A DNA stretch of 14,402 bases from Verrucomicrobiota bacterium (lineage in GTDB: Bacteria > Verrucomicrobiota > Verrucomicrobiia > Chthoniobacterales > JAFAMB01), in NCBI GenBank assembly GCA_019241095.1, contig JAFAXJ010000169.1, positions 1-14,402 on the forward strand, read 5' to 3'. The position numbers and the translations under genes are program-made. Positions 6,707 through 14,402 of the stretch are shown here, piece after piece. Numbering within the stretch: the first letter of the stretch is position 1; each line of letters starts with the position of its first letter. The notes beneath the pieces were generated by a model. The model was not told the origin of the DNA and ran no database searches. It saw only the letters and a program-made list of their open reading frames with translations.

Positions 6707-8549
6707 TCAAGGGGCGGAGCTTGTCGAGCGAGGTGTCTCGTTTAGAACCTTTTCTACAGGTAAAAACGCAGTCTCGTTGGCAATACTAAATGAGAGTGGA
6801 CAGATAATCCGAGAAACTCTTCTCGAGAGTGAACCTTCGGGTTATTACAGCCTTATCGACCCAGCAGCCCATGCCGGCACCCTTTACAAGTACCGACTGG
6901 ACCAAATGTTGACTCCAGACCCGGCCTCGCGCTATCAGCCGCAAGGAGTACATGGCCCGTCACAGGTGATCGACCCTCGAGGCTTTCACTGGAGCGACCA
7001 AGATTGGCGGCGACCTCGCCTTGATGAACTCGTGCTTTACGAACTCCATGTTGGTACCTTCAGCAAAGAAGGTACCTTCGAGGCAGTAGCTGCAAAGTTC
7101 GACCATATGAAGTCGGTCGGGATTACCGCGGTAGAACTCATGCCAATAGGAGATTTCGCGGGCGATCGCAACTGGGGCTATGATGGAGTCTCGATCTATG
7201 CACCAGCTCACGTTTATGGGACGCCGCATGATTTGCGCCTATTTGTTAATGCCGCTCACCGGGCCGGTTTAGCGGTGATTCTTGACGTAGTTTACAACCA
7301 CTTCGGCCCTGACGGTAATTACACCCATTCGTTTTCAGGAGCTTACCTGAACAAATCAAAGGATACGCCCTGGGGTCCAGCGTTTAACCTGGATGGGCCG
7401 AACTCAACTGCTGTTCGGAAATTCTTTTCTCAGAACCCTATCTACTGGATGACCGAATTTCACATTGACGGATTTCGGCTTGATGCTACTCACGCTATTC
7501 CGGACGATTCTCCGACCCACCTCATTGCAGAAATTGCGGAAGCTGTCCAGGCCAAGGGCGGTTTAGTCATCTGTGAAGACCCGAGGAATGATCGCAACAT
7601 TGTTATGCCGCGTGAGCAAGGCGGCTACGGCTGCGACGCGGTCTGGGCTGACGACTTTCACCATGTGGTGCGGGTCCAAATGACTGGCGAAAACGAAGGT
7701 TATCTTGGGTACTTCAAGGGTACTATGGAAGAGCTAATTAAAACACTCAGAGAGGGCTGGCTTTACACTGGCGAACTGCAAAAAGACGGGATCCCACGAG
7801 GAACAAAAGGGCAAGATATCGAACCTGAGCATTTCGTCCACTGCATCTCTAATCATGATCAAGTTGGTAATCGAGCCTTTGGCGACCGACTTAGTCAGAT
7901 TATCTCGCCCGCAAGCTACAGGGCGGCTTCGGCTTTGTTGTTAATTGGACCTTATACACCGATGCTGTTCATGGGGCAGGAATGGGCTACTTCAGCCCCT
8001 TTCCTGTATTTCACGGATCACCACGATGAATTAGGTAAGGGAGTTACTGAGGGCCGTCGAAGAGAATTCTCCGCATTTGCGGAATTTCAGGATCCCATAA
8101 CCCGTGAGCGTATTCCAGATCCCCAAGCTTTGAGCACGTTTGAAACGTCAAAACTGAGATGGTACGAAGCTTCAGAATTTCCGAACGCCGGGGTTTTGCG
8201 ATTATACCAACATTTCTTACGATTTCGCCGCAGACGAATAGGTGATCGCCGTCGCGGAAGATGGACAGTCAGCCAGATTTCGCTGACGGCGATCGCGATT
8301 CGTTATAAACGTTCTCCGCACGATGACCTGTTGATTCTCGCGCAACTGGTCTCGTCAGAAACTCAAACCGAGGAAAGGGAAGAGATACTCAGGCCAGCGG
8401 AAGGGTTTACCTGGAGGTTTGTTATGTCTACAAATGAACCTGTCTACGGTGGCGATTTTCCTGGGCTTTATGACCCTGAATCCCGGAAATTTATACTTAC
8501 GGAGCCAGAACTGATAGTTTTCGCTGAGCAACCCGCTGCAGAAAGATGA
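6687..8549 (+). CDS. treZ: Malto-oligosyltrehalose trehalohydrolase TreZ
   Basis: A 620-residue GH13 enzyme that cleaves the alpha-1,4 bond next to the trehalose unit of maltooligosyl trehalose, releasing trehalose. The frame is open back to 6603, but residues before MKNRLVDQGAEL look like out-of-frame treX sequence, so I place the start at the ATG 6687, 20 bp inside treX. The order is an N-terminal CBM48/E-set domain (about 1-100), then the barrel with LYELHVGTFS, DVVYNHFGPDGNY, the nucleophile in DGFRLDATHAI (Asp266), the acid/base in VICEDPRND (Glu297) and SNHDQVGNR (Asp391). These positions are evenly offset from those I recall for Sulfolobus TreZ (252, 283, 377). The C-terminal region is an ordinary beta domain ending near LIVFAEQ. 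Confidence 0.95.
   Translation: MKNRLVDQGAELVERGVSFRTFSTGKNAVSLAILNESGQIIRETLLESEPSGYYSLIDPAAHAGTLYKYRLDQMLTPDPASRYQPQGVHGPSQVIDPRGFHWSDQDWRRPRLDELVLYELHVGTFSKEGTFEAVAAKFDHMKSVGITAVELMPIGDFAGDRNWGYDGVSIYAPAHVYGTPHDLRLFVNAAHRAGLAVILDVVYNHFGPDGNYTHSFSGAYLNKSKDTPWGPAFNLDGPNSTAVRKFFSQNPIYWMTEFHIDGFRLDATHAIPDDSPTHLIAEIAEAVQAKGGLVICEDPRNDRNIVMPREQGGYGCDAVWADDFHHVVRVQMTGENEGYLGYFKGTMEELIKTLREGWLYTGELQKDGIPRGTKGQDIEPEHFVHCISNHDQVGNRAFGDRLSQIISPASYRAASALLLIGPYTPMLFMGQEWATSAPFLYFTDHHDELGKGVTEGRRREFSAFAEFQDPITRERIPDPQALSTFETSKLRWYEASEFPNAGVLRLYQHFLRFRRRRIGDRRRGRWTVSQISLTAIAIRYKRSPHDDLLILAQLVSSETQTEEREEILRPAEGFTWRFVMSTNEPVYGGDFPGLYDPESRKFILTEPELIVFAEQPAAER
7053..7076. repeat. 9-bp perfect inverted repeat inside treZ
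   Basis: GGTACCTTC (7053-7061) and GAAGGTACC (7068-7076) are exact reverse complements with a 6-nt loop. The segment encodes GTFSKEGTF, so part of the symmetry follows from the repeated GTF codons. The RNA could form a stable hairpin within the coding region. Confidence 0.7.
8244..8294. repeat. 10-bp perfect inverted repeat inside treZ
   Basis: GATCGCCGTC (8244-8253) and GACGGCGATC (8285-8294) are exact reverse complements separated by 31 nt, near the 3' end of treZ. The right arm overlaps an 8-bp GCGATCGC palindrome (8289-8296). No function is evident. Confidence 0.65.
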
Positions 8550-8553
8550 AGGA

Positions 8554-8578
8554 ATGCAGGAACTGTTGAGTCCTGCAT
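8554..8578 (+). repeat. Stem-loop in the treZ-treY spacer
   Basis: ATGCAGGA (8554-8561) pairs perfectly with TCCTGCAT (8571-8578) around a 9-nt loop, 5 nt after the treZ stop. No U-run follows, so it is not a standard intrinsic terminator. It may stabilise the upstream mRNA or tune expression of treY relative to treXZ. Confidence 0.6.
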
Positions 8579-8597
8579 CACCTAAACCAATGTTAAC

Positions 8598-8602
8598 AGG
8601 AG
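8598..8602 (+). promoter_or_regulatory. Ribosome binding site of treY (AGGAG)
   Basis: AGGAG ends 10 nt before the ATG at 8613. It lies 20 nt beyond the stem-loop in the same spacer, so treY translation is independently initiated and not coupled to treZ. Confidence 0.65.
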
Positions 8603-8612
8603 TTATATCGAG

Positions 8613-11438
8613 ATGGCAAATCAACTACGGATACCGACAGCGACCTACAGATTGCAGCTAAATCGACATTTCACTTTAAAAAGTGCTACAGAAATTTTGC
8701 CGTATTTGCAGCAGCTTGGGATCAGCGATATATATAGCTCACCTTTCTTTCGTTCTAGCCGTGGCAGCGATCATGGATACGACGTCAGTAATCACAATGA
8801 ACTCAACCCCGTCTTAGGCACACAGGAGGATTTCGATGGATTAGTAGCGGCGTTGCGGGAGCGAGACATGGGACAGATCGCTGACTTTGTCCCAAACCAT
8901 ATGGGGATTACTGATCCGGAAAACGAGTGGTGGATGGATGTTCTTGAGAACGGACCAAGCTCCAATTATGCGCCATTCTTCGACATTGATTGGCATCCGC
9001 TGAAAAAACAGCTCGAGAACAAAGTATTACTCCCAGTTTTAGGAGATCAATACGGACGCATTCTTGAAAGGGGCGAGTTCCATCTCGAGTTTAAAGATGG
9101 CGCTTTTTTTCTGAAATATCACGATTGGGTTTTTCCACTTAACCCACGGACCTATCACTTTATTCTTAGGAGTGCCCTGGAAAAGCTGGCAAGATATGCT
9201 GACCAGGACATGAACCTGGAGCTGGAAAGCATCATCACCGCTCTTGATCATCTTCCACTGCGGACACAAACCGAGGAGGATCAGGTACGGGAAAGAGCCC
9301 GTGAAAAGGAGGTAGCGAAGCGTCGAATTTTACGTCTAGTTAGCGAGTATCCGCAAGTCGAGGAGGCTATTCAGCTAACCATAAGCGAGTTGGCGGGTAG
9401 GTTTGGTAAACCCCGTTCCTTTGATAGGCTTGATGAACTGGTAAGCGCTCAAAGTTATCGCTTAAGCTACTGGAAGGTCGCAGCAGAAGAAATCAATTAC
9501 CGCCGTTTCTTCGATGTTAATGGCCTTGCTGCGATTAGGGTAGAGTTACCCGTTGTTTTCGAGACGATTCACAAGTTAGTTTTCGAGCTGCTGAAGAGCG
9601 GAGCTATTACTGGGCTTCGCATTGATCACGTTGACGGTCTGCAGGACCCTAAATATTACCTTTCAGAGCTTCAGCGTAAATTTGCGGAAGTGGCCGGCAG
9701 TGAATCCGAAGATCGAAAAAACCTCTATCTGATTGCTGAAAAGATTCTTTGTGGGAACGAAAAATTGCGAGTCGACTGGCCGATCTACGGCACAACTGGT
9801 TATGAATTCTCGGCTGATATCAACCAGGTACTCACCGATGCCCGCAATGGCGACGAGTTTTCACGCATATACCGGACGTTCATTGATCGTTTCATCCATT
9901 TAGACTCGCTGATTCATGAGAAAAAAAGACTCGTCATGGACGTTCTCCTGGCGAGCGATATTGAATCCTTGGGTCAACGGTTAAGCGATTTGGCGGAACG
10001 AGACCGACTTCACCGGGATTTCACGCTGGACTCCTTGCGTACGGTTTTGCGTGAGCTTATTGCCGGCTTCCCCGTTTATCGCACTTACATCAGCGAACAA
10101 TCGGGAGTGTCCGAAGTGGATCGCAAGGTTATCACAAGAGCTATTCGAGCTGCAAAACGCCGAAACGCATCCATTGATGAATCCATTTTTGATTTTTTGC
10201 GAGACGTCGTCCTCCTAGAAAGGTTCGAGTATTTCGACGAAGAGACTCGGAAGATGCAGCTGCAATTTGTACTGAAACTGCAGCAGTGCACCGGGCCAAT
10301 TATGGCGAAGGGTCTCGAGGACACTTCATTTTATATTTTCAATCGATTAACTGCCTTAAATGAAGTCGGAGGTGATCCGGGACAGTTCGGAGCTCCTTTG
10401 GAAAGTTTTCACGAGAAGAACCGAACTCGCCTGGCTGAAATGCCTCATTCGTTGCTCACGCTGACAACTCATGACACGAAAAGGAGCGAGGATGTACGTG
10501 CCCGTATTTTGGTCCTGAGTGAAATCCCAAAAGAGTGGCAAAGCTGGATCAATCAGTGGCGGGAACTGAATTCCAAGCTGAAGTCCGATGTAGATGGTGA
10601 ATCTGCACCCAGCGCAAATGAGGAATATCTTTTCTATCAGACCGTCCTAGGCACATGGCCGCTAGTTGCTGAGGCTGCTGATAAGGACTATGCCGATCGC
10701 ATTCAGCAATATATGACGAAAGCGATCAGAGAAGCGAAAGTAAACAGCAGTTGGATCCAACCGAATGAGGCTTGGGAGAAGGCGCTGAAAAATTTTGTTT
10801 CCGAAACACTCAATCCTGAAAGCGCTTTTCGATCGAAAATCGAACCTGCGACGACCAAAATAGCATGGTTTGGGATGCTGAATTCTCTTTCACAGACAAT
10901 CCTGAAGACGACAGTGCCGGGAGTGCCAGATTTCTATCAGGGCACTGAAATTTGGGACTTCAGCCTGGTTGACCCGGATAACCGACGACCGGTGGATTAT
11001 GCAACTCGCCAACGTCTCCTGACAGAAGTTCAGGATGCGCCTGTTGAGGCGCTTTTCAAAAATTGGAGGGACGGTAAAATCAAGCTTTCCGTCATTAGCC
11101 GCGTTTTGAATTTTCGGAATCTTCATTCTGAAATCTTCAAAGAGGGCAATTATCGGTCTTTTTACGCTTCCGGAGAACTAGCCGAGTGTTGCATCAGTTT
11201 CACCAGGGAATACGAAAAAGAAACCGTCCTGGTTATTGTGCCCCGATTTGCCACACGCTTAGGTGAGCCCGGCTCGGAGTTCGATTGGAAAGGCACACAT
11301 TTACCCTTAGACGGAAGCTTGCCGGCGATGCACGATCTCTTCACGGGAGCTGCCATTAAAGCTGGGGTTGACTCACTGGAGTTGAAAAACCTGGGGACGT
11401 TTCCTTTCGCGCTCTTTCACAATTTGAATGGCTCGTGA
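8613..11438 (+). CDS. treY: Malto-oligosyltrehalose synthase TreY
   Basis: A 941-residue GH13 enzyme, at the long end of the family range. It rearranges the reducing-end alpha-1,4 bond of a maltodextrin to an alpha,alpha-1,1 bond, giving the TreZ substrate. The N-terminus is classical: RIPTATYRLQL, YLQQLGISDIYSSPFF, GSDHGYDVSNHNELNPVLG. Further landmarks are ADFVPNHMGI, the nucleophile in GLRIDHVDGLQDP (Asp338), the acid/base in YLIAEKIL (Glu376), GTTGYEFSADIN, KGLEDTSFY, and THDTKRSEDVRAR (Asp621). VPGVPDFYQGTEIWDFSLVDPDNRRPVD closes the catalytic part, followed by a beta C-terminal domain. A charged stretch at about residues 215-240 (REREKE-like, rich in Arg/Glu) may be helical. With treX and treZ it completes the glycogen-to-trehalose pathway in the cytoplasm. 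Confidence 0.96.
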   Translation: MANQLRIPTATYRLQLNRHFTLKSATEILPYLQQLGISDIYSSPFFRSSRGSDHGYDVSNHNELNPVLGTQEDFDGLVAALRERDMGQIADFVPNHMGITDPENEWWMDVLENGPSSNYAPFFDIDWHPLKKQLENKVLLPVLGDQYGRILERGEFHLEFKDGAFFLKYHDWVFPLNPRTYHFILRSALEKLARYADQDMNLELESIITALDHLPLRTQTEEDQVRERAREKEVAKRRILRLVSEYPQVEEAIQLTISELAGRFGKPRSFDRLDELVSAQSYRLSYWKVAAEEINYRRFFDVNGLAAIRVELPVVFETIHKLVFELLKSGAITGLRIDHVDGLQDPKYYLSELQRKFAEVAGSESEDRKNLYLIAEKILCGNEKLRVDWPIYGTTGYEFSADINQVLTDARNGDEFSRIYRTFIDRFIHLDSLIHEKKRLVMDVLLASDIESLGQRLSDLAERDRLHRDFTLDSLRTVLRELIAGFPVYRTYISEQSGVSEVDRKVITRAIRAAKRRNASIDESIFDFLRDVVLLERFEYFDEETRKMQLQFVLKLQQCTGPIMAKGLEDTSFYIFNRLTALNEVGGDPGQFGAPLESFHEKNRTRLAEMPHSLLTLTTHDTKRSEDVRARILVLSEIPKEWQSWINQWRELNSKLKSDVDGESAPSANEEYLFYQTVLGTWPLVAEAADKDYADRIQQYMTKAIREAKVNSSWIQPNEAWEKALKNFVSETLNPESAFRSKIEPATTKIAWFGMLNSLSQTILKTTVPGVPDFYQGTEIWDFSLVDPDNRRPVDYATRQRLLTEVQDAPVEALFKNWRDGKIKLSVISRVLNFRNLHSEIFKEGNYRSFYASGELAECCISFTREYEKETVLVIVPRFATRLGEPGSEFDWKGTHLPLDGSLPAMHDLFTGAAIKAGVDSLELKNLGTFPFALFHNLNGS

Positions 11439-11482
11439 CGGATCTGGAAGCATCCTGACGGATCCAAATGGATCATGACGGA
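11436..11482 (+). repeat. Three TGACGGA units at exact 20-bp spacing across the treY-tilS junction
   Basis: TGACGGA occurs at 11436, 11456 and 11476. The first copy contains the treY stop codon; the third begins on the second base of the tilS start codon. The two full 20-bp units agree at most positions (both contain TGACGGATC and end in ATC), consistent with a decayed tandem duplication that formed the 36-bp spacer. Confidence 0.6.
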
Positions 11483-12473
11483 GCGCAACTTCTCGAAACT
11501 TACAAAGCGTTTTCCTTGGATCGAAAAGGTAGCCAAGGCAACTGACTGTTATTCGAAAGATGAACAGTACTTAGTTGGCGTCTCTGGAGGGCTGGATTCC
11601 AGGATACTGTTGCAACTACTGATATTACTGGACTTTCGACGCTGTACAGTATGCCACCTTGATCATGGGCTGAGAGGAATTCACAGCGTAGCTGACCGGC
11701 TTTTCGTACAAAGGCTCGCTCGCCGTCTGGGTTTACCATTCGTTTTTGAGACACTGGAAAACCTGCCTCGCAAGATGTCGGTCGAGACAGCATCACGCAG
11801 CGCCCGGCAAGAGTTTTTTGCACGCATAGCGAACAATCTCCAGATTGATCGCATTTTTCTCGGCCATCATGCCGATGATCAAGTTGAGACATTCCTTTTT
11901 AACTTATTTCGCGGGGTGGGATGTTTGGAGAATTCAGCGATGAGAATGGAATCCACGATCACCGTAATGCAAACAAAAATCCGGTTCCTTCGCCCGTTGT
12001 TGCAAGTTTGGAAAACTGATCTCGAGGATCTGGCTCGATGTTGGCATATTCGGTTCCGAGAAGACTTTACTAACTCAAGCAACGAAATGACGAGAAATCG
12101 AATTCGTCACGAGCTCATTCCGGCGATTGAGAAAGCACTTAGAAGGCCGGTTAAGAGAGCATTGCTTCGAACCTTTGACATTGTGAGTGTCGAAGGCGAC
12201 TATATCAAACAAAACATACCAGTGATTGGGGCCGAGATGAGCGTGACTCTGGTTCGCAACTTGCCCCTTGCGGTTCAACGTAGAACGATTCATTCCTGGC
12301 TGGTTCAAAACGGAGTGCATGATGTGGCATTTGAAGATGTTGAGAATGTTCGTCTCTTACTCAATGATGTCAGATTGGCCAAAGTGAATTTGTCAGAAGG
12401 CGTGTTTTGTCGTAGGCGCAGCGGGATCCTATTTCTGCAATTTCCAGAACTGACATTGGAGTATCCGTGTTAA
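11475..12473 (+). CDS. tilS: tRNA(Ile)-lysidine synthase TilS, short form
   Basis: A 332-residue N-type PP-loop ATPase that converts C34 of the CAU-anticodon tRNA-Ile to lysidine, allowing AUA decoding; normally essential. The PP-loop is SGGLDS (37-42). HLDHGLRG, ARQEFFARIA, LGHHADDQVETFLFNLFRGVG and NRIRHELIP are all characteristic. After the catalytic domain comes the substrate-binding region (LPLAVQRRTIHSWLVQNG...), but there is no long C-terminal TilS_C domain as in the E. coli enzyme; the length resembles short TilS forms. The start ATG at 11475 has no good ribosome site; it lies 36 bp after treY, in the same direction, so it could be read from the trehalose operon transcript. The stop is TAA. 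The genes often found after tilS (hpt, ftsH) are absent. Confidence 0.92.
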   Translation: MTERNFSKLTKRFPWIEKVAKATDCYSKDEQYLVGVSGGLDSRILLQLLILLDFRRCTVCHLDHGLRGIHSVADRLFVQRLARRLGLPFVFETLENLPRKMSVETASRSARQEFFARIANNLQIDRIFLGHHADDQVETFLFNLFRGVGCLENSAMRMESTITVMQTKIRFLRPLLQVWKTDLEDLARCWHIRFREDFTNSSNEMTRNRIRHELIPAIEKALRRPVKRALLRTFDIVSVEGDYIKQNIPVIGAEMSVTLVRNLPLAVQRRTIHSWLVQNGVHDVAFEDVENVRLLLNDVRLAKVNLSEGVFCRRRSGILFLQFPELTLEYPC

Positions 12474-13194
12474 CAAATTACTCTTTAGCAACCTTTTCAC
12501 GTTTGGACGAGCCAACCAGCGTCTGCTGCTGCCAGCATTATTGTTGATTCCGCCGGAAAAAGTAAGTAGAAGCTATCAGACTAGGAATCAGCGTTCTTTC
12601 TCCCGGTTCTGACCTGTCGTTGGGCATGGATTGGCTTCAAGAGTAAGGCTGTGAGATCTGGGCCGTGTTAGTTAGGTCAGGTTGAACCTGCACAGAGGAG
12701 TCCCGCTAATTTGTGATATTGTAGTATGGCCAACACCCAGCATTGCCGATTAACTCCTCGGTTCTAAACGCATCGGTAAAAGTAGACATGGAAAAATATT
12801 GCTGTTTGCTGCTTTTCTTTTGTTGCTTGTCATGGACGTCGATGGTTCGGCGGGGCGCCTTGCCCTCCCGTCATCGTGGGTGTTGGCAAGACCGGGGATC
12901 AGATCGGGCCTTTGCGGTCATTCTTTCCCTGTGAACCTTCGTCCCGCCCATAATGACTTGGGGGGAGCACCATCTTTAAGGGTATTTTTGCTCGTGCGAA
13001 GCACGCGGTCGTACCACTTCCGCAATCGGCATATTGCAGCAGACAAGACAGGTTCGTTGGTACCAAGCCTTGTCAACACCACGTTGACGGCTCGGGCAGC
13101 GCCTCGCCTTTCCAGTCTCTCCAGTATGTCTTGTTAATTTTACATCCTGATAACATCATGATTTCATCAAACAGTGGTTATTGATGTTTTCGTT
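12474..13194. other. 721-bp region without a convincing gene
   Basis: No frame carries a recognisable protein. Open frames at about 12788-12934 and 12799-13137 begin with hydrophobic runs, but they overlap one another in different frames and become Ser/Arg-rich without family motifs; either may be the debris of an exported protein gene. No tRNA T-loop (GTTCGANTC) or tmRNA, RNase P or SRP signature was found. Small symmetric sites are present: TTCCG-C-CGGAA (12548-12558), CAGGTT-G-AACCTG (12678-12690), CGTGC-GAA-GCACG (12993-13005), TTGGTACCAA (13058-13067) and GTCAAC-N5-GTTGAC (13072-13088). The promoter for the M42 peptidase should lie at its right end. No intrinsic terminator after tilS was identified. 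Confidence 0.55.
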
Positions 13195-14268
13195 ATGGAT
13201 ACTAAAGCCAAAGATTTCCTGTTCGGCCTTTTGAATACCCCAAGCCCAACTGGATTTGAATCAGCCGGGCAGAAACTTTGGAAAAATTATGTTAGTCGGT
13301 TCTCTGACTCGGTAGAAACTGATGCGTACGGGAGTGCTTGGGCGAGACTAGATGGCCAAACTCCACCACTGAAAATCATGTTAGAAGCTCACGCAGACGA
13401 GATTGGCTACATGGTTCAAAACATAACGGATGATGGTTTTATCTTCGTAACGCGCATTGGGGGAAGTGATCGGACGATTGCGCGAGGCAAACGGGTTCGT
13501 ATACTTGGCGACAAAGGGCCAGTGTTCGGAATCTTCGGGAATACAGCAATTCATCTTCGCGATAGTCAGAACGAGAAGGTGCCGGAAATTCATGAGCTCT
13601 TCGTGGATATCGGCGCGGTTTCTAAGATCGAAGTTGAGGGGCGAGGTGTCAGGGTTGGACATCCACTCGTTTATTGCGACGGTGCTGAAGACCTTGTTTC
13701 TGATAAGCTAGTGGGCCGGGCAATCGATAATCGAATCGGCGGATTTATTCTCGCACAGGTAGTTGAACGTCTTAGTGCATCACCCCCAAATGCAACGGTT
13801 CTTGCCGTTAATGCAGTACATGAGGAGATCGGAGGATCGGGAGCAAAGATGATTTCTTACCGCCTGGAACCGGATCTTGCGATCGTTCTCGACGTGACAC
13901 ATGCAACCGATTCGCCGGGAATTGATCGAAACAAACATGGGACCGTTAAACTGGGAGGTGGTCCTACCGTAACGCACGGAACAGCTAACCATCCTAAGGT
14001 TGTGGCGAGGTTAATCGAAATAGCTGCTGCGCTTGATATTCCATTGCAGCATGAGACTTCCGGACGCGCTACGGGCACGGATACCGACCTGATTTTTCCT
14101 ACCAAATCAGGAATCCCAAGCGCTCTGATATCAACACCTCTGAGGTATATGCATTCAACAGTGGAAATGGTCGATTTAACTGATGTAGACAGATGTGTAG
14201 CTTTATTAGTGCATTTCATCCGGTCTTTTGAAAATGTTGAGCAGTTAAAGACTTTGCTATTGACCTAA
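13195..14268 (+). CDS. M42 family metallopeptidase (glutamyl aminopeptidase/FrvX-like)
   Basis: A 357-residue cytoplasmic di-zinc aminopeptidase of the M42 (TET) family; members form dodecamers that trim peptides released by proteases. I chose the ATG at 13195 over the GTG at 13174 because MDTKAKDFLFGLLNTPSPTGFE matches the usual N-terminus; neither has a clear ribosome site. All metal and catalytic positions are visible: His66 and Asp68 (AHADEIGYMV), bridging Asp179 (RAIDNRIGG), catalytic Glu210 and ligand Glu211 (HEEIGGSGA), Asp233 (VLDVTHATDSPG) and His320 (YMHSTVE). The PA-like small domain sits at about 75-165. The length is normal and the gene appears intact. Substrate preference (Glu/Asp, Leu or Lys type) cannot be set from the sequence. 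Some homologues are named endoglucanase M, a historical name. Confidence 0.92.
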   Translation: MDTKAKDFLFGLLNTPSPTGFESAGQKLWKNYVSRFSDSVETDAYGSAWARLDGQTPPLKIMLEAHADEIGYMVQNITDDGFIFVTRIGGSDRTIARGKRVRILGDKGPVFGIFGNTAIHLRDSQNEKVPEIHELFVDIGAVSKIEVEGRGVRVGHPLVYCDGAEDLVSDKLVGRAIDNRIGGFILAQVVERLSASPPNATVLAVNAVHEEIGGSGAKMISYRLEPDLAIVLDVTHATDSPGIDRNKHGTVKLGGGPTVTHGTANHPKVVARLIEIAAALDIPLQHETSGRATGTDTDLIFPTKSGIPSALISTPLRYMHSTVEMVDLTDVDRCVALLVHFIRSFENVEQLKTLLLT

Positions 14269-14288
14269 CCATTTGCTCATCCACTTAG

Positions 14289-14402
14289 ATGGCTAGTTGG
14301 CTGGCAATTCAGGCGCAAACCGAGGGCGGACGGATCGCATTTGAGCGATTCATGGAATTGGCTCTCTATGACGCCAGCCACGGCTACTATAGCCGCAATT
14401 TC
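14289..14402 (+). CDS. MidA-like SAM-dependent methyltransferase, N-terminal 38 codons
   Basis: An open frame starts at ATG 14289, directly after an in-frame TAG, and runs off the right edge. The fragment contains GGRIAFERFMELALYDASHGYYSR, which matches the N-terminal signature of the MidA/NDUFAF7 family (G-I-x-F-x-x-FM-x-x-AL-Y-D-P-x-x-GYY). Family members are class I methyltransferases; the mitochondrial one methylates an arginine of a complex I subunit, and bacterial substrates are mostly unknown. It follows the M42 gene by 20 bp in the same direction, so the two are probably co-transcribed. Confidence 0.75.
   Translation, partial: MASWLAIQAQTEGGRIAFERFMELALYDASHGYYSRNF

Noticed and set aside
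8554..8578. Intrinsic terminator between treZ and treY
   Set aside because: No T-run follows the stem, and treY belongs functionally to the same operon.
12671..12710. Resemblance of GGTCAGGTT...GGAG to the SRP RNA core
   Set aside because: The GGAAG tetraloop region and paired helix of SRP RNA are missing.
12799..13137. Possible 112-residue secreted protein with hydrophobic start
   Set aside because: TTG start without a ribosome site, Arg/Ser-rich body with no domain, and a competing hydrophobic frame one phase away; typical of non-coding sequence.

Overview
The window is a bacterial chromosome segment of moderate G+C. It is densely coding except for one stretch of about 0.7 kb. Nothing in it fixes the taxon. 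A glycogen-to-trehalose operon, a glycolipid-type glycosyltransferase beside a family 1 glycosidase, a short TilS, an M42 peptidase and a MidA-type methyltransferase would suit a soil or freshwater Gram-negative lineage such as Verrucomicrobiota or Acidobacteriota. That placement is a guess. No phage, insertion sequence, CRISPR or rRNA/tRNA signal was seen.

Layout: (1) Bases 3-1432, + strand: the 3' part of a class I SAM-dependent methyltransferase, overlapping by an ATGA junction a short-chain dehydrogenase-like protein in which Phe replaces the catalytic Tyr. (2) Bases 1423-4347, - strand: an MGDG-synthase/UgtP-type glycosyltransferase, followed 3 nt later by a GH1 glycosidase. The GH1 reading frame is interrupted by an in-frame TAG, ends at a second TAG, and stays open for another 68 codons. 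(3) Bases 4460-11438, + strand, divergent from (2): treX, treZ and treY, a complete route from glycogen or maltodextrin to trehalose. (4) Bases 11475-12473: tilS, essential for decoding AUA codons. (5) Bases 12474-13194: about 720 bp with no convincing gene. (6) Bases 13195-14402: an M42 aminopeptidase and the first 38 codons of a MidA-like methyltransferase.

How the genes work together: TreX removes branches from glycogen, TreY converts the reducing-end linkage of maltodextrins to a trehalosyl linkage, and TreZ releases trehalose. The divergent glycosyltransferase/GH1 pair resembles a glycolipid synthesis and remodelling pair. Placed next to a trehalose operon, it suggests a desiccation, cold or osmotic stress locus. 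That functional link is inference, and the GH1 half looks inactivated unless its amber codon is read through.

The main point for follow-up is the GH1 gene. The amber codon separates the acid/base Glu from the nucleophile Glu, yet both halves are otherwise well conserved and in the same frame. This indicates either a very recent nonsense mutation, a sequence error, or UAG readthrough.
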